Assembly (NCBI GenBank): GCA_027600665.1
Contig: JADGJL010001095.1
Location: forward strand, 1 to 10,230
Direction of reading: 5' to 3'
From: Irineochytrium annulatum
Lineage: Eukaryota > Chytridiomycota > Chytridiomycetes > Chytridiales > Chytridiaceae
Length of the DNA stretch: 10,230 nt
Position numbers and translations under genes: made by a program
In this document: positions 1 to 6,766 of the stretch, in pieces
Position numbering within the stretch: position 1 is the stretch's first letter
Layout: each line of letters opens with the position of its first letter
The notes under the pieces: generated by a model
The model's database searches: none
The model's input: only the letters and a program-made list of their open reading frames with translations
What the model was told of the DNA's origin: nothing

Positions 1-13
1 TAATTCGTATGTA

Positions 14-22
14 TGTTATAAT
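14..22 (+). promoter_or_regulatory. Extended -10 promoter element upstream of the 35-aa peptide gene
   Basis: A perfect TATAAT lies at 17-22, preceded by TG plus one base at 14-16, which together form an extended -10 element for the vegetative sigma factor. The matching -35 box would lie before the window start and cannot be seen. The element is about 35 bases before a very good ribosome binding site, so it fits a promoter for the small gene at 72. Seen directly: the hexamer and TG. Inferred: promoter activity. Confidence 0.45.
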
Positions 23-71
23 TTATTATTGAGTTTTAATAGAAATATGTGGAAAAAAAGGAGGGTTGATT

Positions 72-179
72 TTGACTTTTGTATGGGAAAATACGATTAT
101 TGCCCTGATCACGTTGATTCTTTTTGTGAGTGTAGGCTGGTTGGTTATTCGATCTCTGATCAGATCTCGGAGAAAATAA
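72..179 (+). CDS. Small single-pass membrane protein, 35 aa, unknown function
   Basis: This reading frame starts with TTG at 72 and ends with TAA at 177-179. It is preceded by AAGGAGGG (58-65) with six bases of spacing, one of the strongest ribosome binding sites in the window. An in-frame TTG at 66 sits too close to that site. The 35-residue product has a short N-terminal segment, a hydrophobic stretch at about residues 9-28 (IIALITLILF, then VSVGWLVI), and a basic tail ending in RSRRK. This is the usual layout of a single-pass small membrane protein with its C terminus in the cytoplasm. I do not recognise a family. The next gene, dinB, starts 95 bases downstream and appears to have its own promoter. 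The gene is short, so the call rests on the ribosome binding site, the promoter-like element and the membrane-protein composition. Confidence 0.6.
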   Translation: MTFVWENTIIALITLILFVSVGWLVIRSLIRSRRK

Positions 180-194
180 AAGCCCGCGACTGAA

Positions 195-223
195 TTTACA
201 TAACGGGTTTGATATACTATAGA
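195..223 (+). promoter_or_regulatory. Candidate sigma-A promoter for dinB
   Basis: TTTACA at 195-200 (one mismatch to TTGACA) is followed after 17 bases by TATAGA at 218-223 (four of six matches to TATAAT). This lies about 50 bases before the dinB start. No palindrome of the CGAAC-N4-GTTCG LexA type was found between 180 and 273, so SOS control is not supported by the sequence. Confidence 0.4.
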
Positions 224-273
224 AGAAAGTAATTTAGTTTTCATTAATTAGTGTACATGAAAGGGCGGGGGTC

Positions 274-1578
274 ATGATGTCTTCAGACGGCAATCCTCCA
301 GCGAATGTGGATCAATATTACCCTACAGCCGGACGGGTGATTCTGCATGTGGATATGAATGCTTTCTACTGCTCTGTACATGAAGCGGAAGAACCGGATC
401 TATATAGAGGAAAAGCAACGGCAGTTGCGGGTAGTAGTGAACTGCGCAAGGGTGTAATTGTAACCTGCTCATATACCGCTCGTAACCGAGGGATCTCAAC
501 AGGTATGGTTGTACACCAAGCCATGAAAAAGTGCCCTGACCTCATTGTAATTCGTCCCGATTTTCATCTATACCGTCAATATTCAAGAGCGTTCATGCAG
601 ATTGCGTATAGTTATACGCCTCAACTTGAGGCAACATCCATTGATGAGTGTTATCTTGATATTACAGGCTCAAGGCAATTCGGGAATCCAATGGAGATTG
701 CGGAGAGCATTCAGCGTAGAATCAAGGATGAATTGGGACTGCCTTGTTCCATTGGCATTGCACCCAACAAATTATTGGCGAAAATGGCTTCGGATCTGAA
801 AAAACCGAACGGTATCTCCATTTTGCGCATGAGGGACGTACCCCGGATTCTTTGGCACAGGCCATGTAACGAAATGTTTGGCATTGGCAAAAAAACGGCT
901 GAAAAGTTGAAAAAAATAGGCATTGAAACGATTGGTCAATTGGCCAAGTCGGATGAGAACATGTTGACCGAACTATTTGGAGTCAATGGAGCCTGGCTCA
1001 AAAACTCTGCAAATGGCATTAACCATTCTGCGGTGCATGCTGAACGGGAAGCCAATAAGTCCATCGGGCATACGACAACTCTGCCGGCGGATGTATCGGA
1101 TATGAATGAGATTCATCGGGTATTCCTTAATATAAGTGACCAGGTAGCCAGAAGATTGCGCAAGCACGAAATGTTCAGCCAGGGTATTCAGATTACGATC
1201 CGGACACCCGATATGAAAACGATCACCCGATCACGTCTAATGGAAGTTCCTACGGAGGATGCAGCGGTCATCTACCGTGAGGCATGTAAACTATTCGAGA
1301 AGCATTGGGGAAGTGGCAAGCCTGTACGTATGCTGGGTGTGACACTTCAAAACCTGATTCCAAGAGAGGAATCCGCTGTGCAGATGGACTTGTTCGAATA
1401 TGAGCAGAAGCCCAAAAAGGACAATCTGATTCGGATTATGGATCAGTTACGTGATAAATTTGGTGAGAATGCTGTTGTGACTGCAGGCATGCTTGGAGAC
1501 GATCCTTCCGTATTGCTTCGTAATCATAAAGTGCGGGGGACTTCACTGCAAAAAGATAACTTGCAAAGTCTTGATTAA
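274..1578 (+). CDS. dinB: DNA polymerase IV (Y-family translesion polymerase)
   Basis: This is a Y-family polymerase that copies past damaged template bases and lacks proofreading. The 434-residue product carries the catalytic palm signature VDMNAFY (D27 is the metal ligand, Y32 the steric-gate position) and SIDECYLD (D124 and E125 complete the acidic triad). It also has a helix-hairpin-helix thumb segment around residues 201-224 (MFGIGKKTAEKL). The little-finger domain covers roughly 265-362, and a sliding-clamp binding motif QMDLF lies at 370-374. Polymerase IV proteins are typically about 350-420 residues, so the protein is full length; about 20 extra residues precede the palm. Two adjacent ATG codons (274 and 277) follow a purine-rich AAGGGCGGGGG; either could be used. 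It stands alone between a small membrane peptide and ferredoxin. Firmicutes often have two dinB paralogues, and I cannot tell which one this corresponds to. Confidence 0.95.
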   Translation: MMSSDGNPPANVDQYYPTAGRVILHVDMNAFYCSVHEAEEPDLYRGKATAVAGSSELRKGVIVTCSYTARNRGISTGMVVHQAMKKCPDLIVIRPDFHLYRQYSRAFMQIAYSYTPQLEATSIDECYLDITGSRQFGNPMEIAESIQRRIKDELGLPCSIGIAPNKLLAKMASDLKKPNGISILRMRDVPRILWHRPCNEMFGIGKKTAEKLKKIGIETIGQLAKSDENMLTELFGVNGAWLKNSANGINHSAVHAEREANKSIGHTTTLPADVSDMNEIHRVFLNISDQVARRLRKHEMFSQGIQITIRTPDMKTITRSRLMEVPTEDAAVIYREACKLFEKHWGSGKPVRMLGVTLQNLIPREESAVQMDLFEYEQKPKKDNLIRIMDQLRDKFGENAVVTAGMLGDDPSVLLRNHKVRGTSLQKDNLQSLD

Positions 1579-1614
1579 ATAGGGGATAATAGAGACTTAT
1601 GGTTGCAAAATGAT

Positions 1615-1643
1615 TTGTAATTATTCTTACTTTGGTTTAATAT
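1615..1643 (+). promoter_or_regulatory. fer: Candidate promoter for the ferredoxin gene
   Basis: TTGTAA at 1615-1620 and TAATAT at 1638-1643 are separated by 17 bases, each with four of six consensus matches. A second option further upstream is TTGCAA at 1561-1566 with GATAAT at 1585-1590 (18-base spacer), overlapping the dinB stop. The separate gene and its own terminator argue that some promoter lies in this 117-base gap, but which one is uncertain. Confidence 0.3.
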
Positions 1644-1695
1644 GTTTCTAGATAAAAACACTGTACGTTTCGAATTATAGGAGGAGAGAATGTAA

Positions 1696-1938
<243 letters not shown>

Positions 1939-1956
1939 TTTCTTACATGCTTACAG

Positions 1957-2000
1957 AGCACTTTCTGTTTGTCTTTATGACAAGGGAAGGTGCTTTTTTT
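1957..2000 (+). terminator. Rho-independent terminator of the ferredoxin gene
   Basis: AGCACTTTCT (1957-1966) pairs with GGAAGGTGCT (1985-1994), a ten-pair stem with two G-U pairs. TTTGTC and GACAAG extend it inward after a one-base bulge. The stem is followed immediately by an uninterrupted T run (1994-2000). This is a textbook intrinsic terminator starting 18 bases after the ferredoxin stop codon. Confidence 0.9.
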
Positions 2001-2023
2001 GTTTTCGTCTATCTGTATTTATC

Positions 2024-2063
2024 TGATCCGTGGATCAAGGACGAACCTTGTCGAAATGCATTT
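2024..2063. promoter_or_regulatory. Three adjacent short palindromes in the leader of the L,D-transpeptidase gene
   Basis: TGATCCGTGGATCA (2024-2037) is a perfect six-base inverted repeat around GT. CAAGG/CCTTG (2036-2040 and 2046-2050) flank ACGAA. AAATGCATTT (2054-2063) is a perfect ten-base palindrome. All three lie between the ferredoxin terminator and the next gene. They could be operator sites or small RNA hairpins. No convincing -35/-10 pair was found nearby; the best -10-like string is TATAAG at 2115-2120 with a poor -35. The palindromes are seen directly, and any function is inference. Confidence 0.3.
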
Positions 2064-2155
2064 TTCCCACCGGGTACTCAAGTCCTATGGATTCAACGAC
2101 TGTTTATGCCGATATATAAGGATATACGGAAAAAGGCGAAATAGTGGAGGATCGG

Positions 2156-3598
2156 ATGCAAAATACTCATCTAAGAACATATGTTAAGAAACATCCAGAC
2201 AATAAAATGGCCTGGTATTTGCTTGGAAAGGAGTACTTGGGCGAAGGACAGGAGGCCAAAGCCAACTATTGCTTTCAGCAAGCGGGCGAGGTTTACGAGG
2301 CATTTGAGCGCAGTAAAGCTCCTGCTGACATCTGGGTGGACTATCAGGAGAAACTGGTGGAGATGTCCGAGCAAAAGGAGAAAAAACAACGTAGACGCAA
2401 AATGTGGCTTACGTTATTCATGCTGCTTGTGTTGGCTGGTCTGCCACCTGCGGACGCTCCAGGTTTCAGTCGCGAAGCAGCCGATGCACTCTCAGCAGCA
2501 CTGGAATCCACGGATGACGTCGCAGAGCCTGTAGAGGCGGATAAACAGGCTGTGATTAATGCCACGCCACCAAGTAATGTGTTCACCGCTGCGGCATTTG
2601 GCGGAGGTAGTCAGGGCGAGGCTGCGCTGGCAGCTGCATGGTCCGGATCTGGACCAAAAGTAGAGACTTCGGCTGTATTGGGAATGCAAACCTCGGAGGA
2701 TTGGTCTTTGTGGAAGCGAAATATGCCTGTGAAATACATTGTGCAGACGAATACAAGCGGGAAACTAACTGCACAGAGTTATGATGCCAAGCAGTGTAAC
2801 TGTGAACCTCCAGAAGTCACGCCGAAGATCAAAAAGATGGCTATGGCGTGGACCGCGAAGCAGGAAGCCGCTGCATCATTATCAAGTGCAATTGTTGCTT
2901 ATCGCAAAAAAAATGACGCTTGGCCCAAGAGTGTAACGCAAATGGCTCAGCCATTTCCAAATAATATCCTCGGAGAGACGGCGCCAGGCATGACCGAGAT
3001 GTTTCCGAAGCTGCTTGCCTTGCATCAAGGAAAGGCACAGCAAGGAAAGAGTGAAGCCGGTGGAGCAGATAACAGTTCGACGACTTCGAATTCGTCTCAA
3101 GGACAGAATGCCGCTTTTGCGGATACGCTGGGAGGAAAACCTTTTTTGCAGGAACCGCTTGAGATTGTCATTGATAAGGATATACATAAACTTGCATTAA
3201 TCAGTGGGGATACGATTGTTCGGATGTATGATGTGGGACTTGGGGGTGATCGAACACCGGAAGGTTCATATGTCATTACGGATAAAGTGGTGAATCCGAA
3301 TGGACGTTCGAATGGTGAGTTTGGTAGCAGGGGGATGCAGCTCTCCAACACGAATTATGCTATCCATGGGACCAACGAGCCAGACAGTATCGGACTGGAT
3401 GAGTCCCTTGGATGTGTGAGAATGCGTACAGGAGATGTAGAAGAGTTGTTTGCTCTTGCTCCGCAAGGTACTCCGGTACGCATTGGAGAAGATCTACTGC
3501 CAGATCTGACACTTGTTCCAGAAGCAAAGCAGCGTTATCAGCATACGCTTGTTCCAAAGCAGGATAACCCGAACAAAACGTATCATTGGCTGAATTGA
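2156..3598 (+). CDS. Membrane-anchored TPR and YkuD-type L,D-transpeptidase
   Basis: The C-terminal YkuD domain (about residues 333-445 of 480) forms or exchanges 3-3 cross-links in peptidoglycan. It has the segment starting HGTNEPDSIG (H404) and the catalytic-cysteine motif SLGCVRM (C420, R422). In most relatives the second motif position is H, K or R, so the leucine is unusual. The N-terminal 60 residues resemble a TPR repeat (PDNKMAWYLLGKEY, then KANYCF). A basic run KKQRRRK (76-82) precedes one membrane segment (about 83-99), which places the TPR part in the cytoplasm and the catalytic part outside. The regions between are rich in Ala, Ser and Gly and contain a CNC pair (C214, C216). I chose ATG 2156 because GTGGAGG (2144-2150) sits five bases before it. 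GTG 2144 lies in the same frame, but as the start it would only have the weaker AAAAAGG site. Function is well supported by the fold; the substrate is not known. Confidence 0.88.
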   Translation: MQNTHLRTYVKKHPDNKMAWYLLGKEYLGEGQEAKANYCFQQAGEVYEAFERSKAPADIWVDYQEKLVEMSEQKEKKQRRRKMWLTLFMLLVLAGLPPADAPGFSREAADALSAALESTDDVAEPVEADKQAVINATPPSNVFTAAAFGGGSQGEAALAAAWSGSGPKVETSAVLGMQTSEDWSLWKRNMPVKYIVQTNTSGKLTAQSYDAKQCNCEPPEVTPKIKKMAMAWTAKQEAAASLSSAIVAYRKKNDAWPKSVTQMAQPFPNNILGETAPGMTEMFPKLLALHQGKAQQGKSEAGGADNSSTTSNSSQGQNAAFADTLGGKPFLQEPLEIVIDKDIHKLALISGDTIVRMYDVGLGGDRTPEGSYVITDKVVNPNGRSNGEFGSRGMQLSNTNYAIHGTNEPDSIGLDESLGCVRMRTGDVEELFALAPQGTPVRIGEDLLPDLTLVPEAKQRYQHTLVPKQDNPNKTYHWLN

Positions 3599-3605
3599 TC
3601 TGTTG

Positions 3606-3649
3606 GATATGTAGAATCAGACGGGTTTAGCCTGAATCATCTACATATT
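3606..3649. other. Imperfect hairpin between convergent genes
   Basis: GATATGTAGA (3606-3615) pairs with TCTACATATT (3640-3649), ten pairs including one G-T, with a second TCAG/CTGA stem inside (3617-3620 with 3632-3635). It occupies the 42-base gap between the L,D-transpeptidase gene and the minus-strand small gene and overlaps the stop codon of the latter. No T run follows on either strand, so it may be a weak bidirectional terminator or a transcript end-stabilising stem. Confidence 0.4.
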
Positions 3650-3778
3650 GGCAATAATGATAAGAGCACCAATAATGATGATCAAGCCGCCTACACATGC
3701 TGCAGTCCATGCAATGGCTTTGCGATTCACTTCTTCTTTCTTTTGCTGTAATGCAGGTGGTTTACGTTTGGGAGCCAT
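3641..3778 (-). CDS. Small single-pass membrane protein, 45 aa, unknown function
   Basis: On the minus strand, ATG at 3778-3776 follows AAGGAGG with eight bases of spacing, and the frame ends with TAG at 3643-3641. The 45-residue product begins MAPKRKPPALQQKKEE, a very basic cytoplasmic head. It then has a hydrophobic segment from about residue 21 to 43 (AIAWTAACVG, then GLIIIIGALIII) and stops almost directly after it. The layout fits a small tail-anchored or single-pass membrane protein with a positively charged cytoplasmic end. I recognise no family. It is convergent with the L,D-transpeptidase gene, and about 250 bases separate it from pyrD, which runs the other way. The strong ribosome binding site and the sharply divided composition make it likely to be real. 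No good promoter was identified upstream of it. Confidence 0.65.
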   Translation of the reverse strand: MAPKRKPPALQQKKEEVNRKAIAWTAACVGGLIIIIGALIIIANM

Positions 3779-4032
3779 GAGTTATTCCTCCTTATTGGAA
3801 TAGAACTGGTGTAGAGTAACCATGCTCTCATTGTAAAGAATTCAACTCGTCATTACCAGTGGACGGGTGGATTTCTTGTGAGCATTTTGCATGATTCGAT
3901 TTGTGGTGTCTATGCGTAAACTACTTTCCTTTTTAATAAGAAACAGATAGACTTGTGTGTAGAGTGTTTTTTTACATATGAAAAGGCGGAAAACGGCTTA
4001 TTGGCGTACCGGACCAGAACGGAGTGAGTGAT

Positions 4033-5130
4033 TTGTTATACAGAAGTCTTGCTAAACCTTTGTTGTTCAAAATGGACCCTGAACAGGCCCATCATCTGAT
4101 TATTGGCGGTCTTAGTGGCGTGGGTAGCATCCGTCCGGTTCCTTCCGGACTGCGAGTGATGTACGGCGTTCGTGAAACGTCTGATCTGGCTGTTGACATG
4201 TTTGGGTGTCATTTCCCTACACCTGTTGGTCTGGCGGCGGGTCTGGACAAAAACGGACAGGCCGTAACGGGCTTTTCTTCCATCGGATTTGGATTCATGG
4301 AAGTGGGAACCGTGACACCACTTGCACAACCAGGTAACGACCAACCACGGCTGTTCCGTTTGCCGCCAGATGAGGCTTTGGTGAACCGAATGGGCTTCAA
4401 CAATCTTGGTGCGGAAGCCATGGCAGGTGAGTTGGCACGTCTACAGGATCGGCGTATTCCAGTGGCTGTTAACATCGGCAAAAATAAGGCAACGTCTAAT
4501 GAGGAAGCTCACCTGGACTATTCCAAGTGCATACAGGCACTATACGATTATGCTGATCTGTTCGTGGTGAATATCAGTTCACCAAATACACCGGATTTGC
4601 GTAATCTGCAACATGGGAATGAATTGAAGGAACTGCTCGCTGCGGTTATGAACGAGATGAATGCGCAGCATGCGCGAGCAGGCGGAGCGACCAAATCCGT
4701 TCTGGTGAAGATCGCACCGGATGTGAATGATCAGGAACTTGAATACATGGTTCGCACGATTGCAGACAGTGGTGTTGCTGGCATTATTGCAACGAACACA
4801 ACCATCAGTCGTACAGGACTTTCTCACCAACATGCGAAGGAAACGGGTGGTCTGAGCGGTAAACCTCTGCGTGAACGTTCAACGGAGATTATTCGCCAGA
4901 TCTATCGTCAGACCGAAGGCAAACTTCCTATCATCGGTTCAGGTGGCATTTTCACAAGTGAGGATGCATACGAGAAGATTAAAGCCGGAGCAAGCCTGGT
5001 CGAAATATATACCGCATTGATCTATGAAGGACCTGAGGTGAATCGGCGCATTCATGCCGGACTGCGTGAGTTACTGCGTAAGGATGGTTATCGTCATATC
5101 TCTGAAGCGGTTGGTGCAGAGCATCGTTAA
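4033..5130 (+). CDS. pyrD: Dihydroorotate dehydrogenase, class 2 (quinone-dependent)
   Basis: This flavoenzyme oxidises dihydroorotate to orotate in de novo pyrimidine synthesis and passes electrons to the membrane quinone pool. The N-terminal segment LYRSLAKPLLFKMDPEQAHH is the membrane-associating extension found only in class 2. FMN and substrate motifs follow in order: AAGLDKNG (68-75), NRMGFNN (118-124), NISSPNTP (180-187, with S183 as the catalytic base that class 2 has in place of the class 1 cysteine), GLSGKPLRERS (273-283) and GSGGIFTSEDA (302-312). The 365-residue length is normal. I chose TTG 4033 because GGAG (4021-4024) sits eight bases upstream and the protein then aligns with the family start; GTG 4024 is an in-frame alternative without a spaced ribosome binding site. 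The gene stands apart from any pyr operon, and no PyrR-type attenuator or good promoter was seen in 3779-4032. Confidence 0.95.
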   Translation: MLYRSLAKPLLFKMDPEQAHHLIIGGLSGVGSIRPVPSGLRVMYGVRETSDLAVDMFGCHFPTPVGLAAGLDKNGQAVTGFSSIGFGFMEVGTVTPLAQPGNDQPRLFRLPPDEALVNRMGFNNLGAEAMAGELARLQDRRIPVAVNIGKNKATSNEEAHLDYSKCIQALYDYADLFVVNISSPNTPDLRNLQHGNELKELLAAVMNEMNAQHARAGGATKSVLVKIAPDVNDQELEYMVRTIADSGVAGIIATNTTISRTGLSHQHAKETGGLSGKPLRERSTEIIRQIYRQTEGKLPIIGSGGIFTSEDAYEKIKAGASLVEIYTALIYEGPEVNRRIHAGLRELLRKDGYRHISEAVGAEHR

Positions 5131-5169
5131 GAAGGATTGTGATTCCCCGGTATGAAAATATAGAAGCAT

Positions 5170-5200
5170 GGAAGAGCGTAATATGGTTCGGGACTCTTCC
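5170..5200. other. Seven-base inverted repeat after pyrD
   Basis: GGAAGAG (5170-5176) and CTCTTCC (5194-5200) form a perfect seven-pair stem with a 17-base loop, 40 bases after the pyrD stop. It is followed by C residues, not a T run, so it is not a standard terminator. Because it ends 17 bases before a perfect -10 box, it could instead be an operator covering the -35 region of the relQ promoter. Confidence 0.35.
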
Positions 5201-5217
5201 CCCCACCAAACATCATG

Positions 5218-5223
5218 TATAAT
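5218..5223 (+). promoter_or_regulatory. -10 element of the relQ promoter
   Basis: TATAAT at 5218-5223 is a perfect -10 box 42 bases before the relQ start. The expected -35 position (about 5195-5200, TCTTCC) matches TTGACA poorly. If the promoter is real, it either depends on another factor or is weak. Confidence 0.45.
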
Positions 5224-5264
5224 GGAATAGAACAGGGGACGCTATAGAGACAGGAGGCATAAGC

Positions 5265-6080
5265 ATGGACGGTAGAGACTGGGGTACATTTTTACTTCCT
5301 TATGAACAAGCGGTAGAGGAATTAAAAGTCAAGTTTAAGACAATGCGGGCGGAGCTGAAAAAACGGGAAGAGTATGCCCCGATTGAATTCGTTACCGGTC
5401 GTGTCAAAAAAATATCCAGTATTCTGGAGAAATCCAGACGACTGAATGTGTCGCTTGATGACGTGGAGACAGGCATTGAGGATATTGCAGGTATCCGTAT
5501 CATGTGCCAATTCGTAGATGATATCCGTCGGGTTGCCGAATACATTCGAGGCCGCAAGGATCTCACGGTGCTCATTGAGAAAGATTATATTACGAATTTC
5601 AAAGAGAGTGGCTATCGCAGCTTCCATATGATTATTGAGTATCCCGTTCAGACGGCTCTGGGACAAAAGATCGTATTGGCCGAGATTCAGATCCGTACAC
5701 TTGCCATGAATTTCTGGGCTACCATTGAACATTCTCTGAGTTACAAATTTCGGGAGAGTTTACCGGATGATATGCGAGCCAGGTTGAAAAAAACAGCGGA
5801 GGCCGCTTTTGTACTGGATAATGAGATGTCTGCCATTCGTCTACAGATTTTGGAGGCACAGAAGGCATTTGAGGATGATTCCAATATTGTGTCAAGAACA
5901 TTGAATATCATTCATCAATTATACTTCTACCACCTTGTCAGTGAAGCGATTGAAGCACAGAAGCGTTTTAACGATTACTGGGAACGACATGATATGGAAG
6001 GGCTCAAAGACTTGCTGGATGACGTGAAAACACTTCTGAACAACGCCAGAAAGGGCGAAAACCCGGATGAGCATCTATGA
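5265..6080 (+). CDS. relQ: Small alarmone synthetase, GTP/GDP pyrophosphokinase
   Basis: The protein transfers pyrophosphate from ATP to GDP or GTP to make (p)ppGpp, as a stand-alone synthetase in the cytoplasm without hydrolase or regulatory domains. Family hallmarks are PIEFVTGRVK (39-48), the metal-binding EDIAGIRIM segment (72-80, D73), KESGYRSFH (113-121) and EIQIRTLAMNFWATIEH (140-156, with E140). The first 200 or so residues closely follow the Bacillus RelQ (YjbM) pattern. The product is 271 residues against about 210 for the Bacillus enzyme; the extra 65 or so (about 205-271) form a predicted helical tail with no motif I recognise. ATG 5265 has AGGAGG (5252-5257) seven bases upstream. 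The last 14 bases overlap the next gene, which implies co-translation. Known RelQ proteins are tetramers controlled allosterically; whether the tail affects this is unknown. Confidence 0.93.
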   Translation: MDGRDWGTFLLPYEQAVEELKVKFKTMRAELKKREEYAPIEFVTGRVKKISSILEKSRRLNVSLDDVETGIEDIAGIRIMCQFVDDIRRVAEYIRGRKDLTVLIEKDYITNFKESGYRSFHMIIEYPVQTALGQKIVLAEIQIRTLAMNFWATIEHSLSYKFRESLPDDMRARLKKTAEAAFVLDNEMSAIRLQILEAQKAFEDDSNIVSRTLNIIHQLYFYHLVSEAIEAQKRFNDYWERHDMEGLKDLLDDVKTLLNNARKGENPDEHL

Positions 6081-6549
6081 GCCACTGTACATTGATTACT
6101 TAATCTACTTCAATCGGGATCAGGATTATTTCGAGTGCCATGAAGTGCTGGAAGAATTGTGGCTTGAACGGAACCGGGATTCTCTCTATAAAGGTTTGTT
6201 GCAGATTGCGGTTGGTTTATACCACTTCAGGAATGGCAATCTCCGCGGAGGAACGATGATGTTACAGAGTTCACTTGACCTTCTGGAACCTTATCCTGAT
6301 ACGATTCTGGGCATTGACCTTGGGGCTTTGGTACGGGATGTACAGGAAATCGTGAAGGAACTGTCCCAATCAGATGATCAGTCTGTGTCCTACAGGGATT
6401 TGTCCATACGAATTGTTGATGAGGTCTTGGAACAAGAGATATCTAGAAGATCACTTGAGCTAAAACCTAATATTCCGCAACGCCGGAGTCCTACCAGAGG
6501 GCGTATATACGAAGAGAAGATGAAGGCGATGAAGCAGGGTGAAAGTTGA
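6067..6549 (+). CDS. DUF309 family protein
   Basis: The 160-residue product carries the family signature near its N terminus, FNRDQDYFECHEVLEELW (15-32), followed by a helical region with GLLQIAVGLYHFRNGN (43-58). DUF309 proteins are small all-helical proteins whose conserved acidic and histidine residues (here E23, H25, E26, E29) suggest a metal or ligand site. No biochemical role is established that I can name. The basic C-terminal stretch (about 127-157) looks disordered. Its ATG at 6067 lies inside the last codons of relQ, so the two are almost certainly translated from one message. The purine run AAAGGG (6050-6055) is the likely ribosome binding site, though somewhat distant. The link to an alarmone synthetase is contextual only. 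A strong terminator follows about 60 bases downstream. Confidence 0.88.
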   Translation: MSIYEPLYIDYLIYFNRDQDYFECHEVLEELWLERNRDSLYKGLLQIAVGLYHFRNGNLRGGTMMLQSSLDLLEPYPDTILGIDLGALVRDVQEIVKELSQSDDQSVSYRDLSIRIVDEVLEQEISRRSLELKPNIPQRRSPTRGRIYEEKMKAMKQGES

Positions 6550-6609
6550 GTTGTAATCAGCGTTAGCATTCATACGAGCATCTCATGGATATGAAATTCC
6601 ATGGTTATG

Positions 6610-6654
6610 AAACACCCCGATTATTCCTGTGAAGGGAACAATCGGGGTGTTTTT
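6610..6654 (+). terminator. Rho-independent terminator of the relQ-DUF309 unit
   Basis: AACACCCCGATT (6611-6622) pairs perfectly with AATCGGGGTGTT (6640-6651), a 12-pair stem extended by TTCC/GGAA inside, and runs into TTTTT (6650-6654 with one G before). The A residues before the stem give only a short T run on the other strand, so it could also partly stop the convergent thioredoxin-like transcript from the right. No other terminator was seen for that gene between 6655 and 6766. Confidence 0.9.
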
Positions 6655-6766
6655 GAATGTTGCATCATATTCAGATAATTGCAGGTGGCACAGCCTGTCC
6701 TTCAACAGATCAGTGTCTGGTGTGTTAGGACCTTAATTGTGTTTAATTATGAAGTTGATCTATCCG

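Noticed and set aside
1947..2144. Plus-strand frame of 65 codons after the ferredoxin
   Set aside because: It runs through the terminator hairpin and T run, which explains the sequence better than coding.
2181..2534. Plus-strand open frame of 117 codons
   Set aside because: It overlaps the L,D-transpeptidase in another frame, and its product has no coherent composition.
3978..4031. 17-codon frame whose stop lies one base before the pyrD TTG start
   Set aside because: The position would suit a leader peptide, but its ATG follows a T-rich stretch with no ribosome binding site, and no attenuator hairpins follow.
5322..5732. Minus-strand open frame of 136 codons
   Set aside because: It is antisense to the catalytic core of relQ and has no ribosome binding site or domain pattern.
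6584..6603. CATGGA/TCCATG inverted repeat before the relQ-DUF309 terminator
   Set aside because: Only six pairs and next to a much stronger terminator; likely chance.
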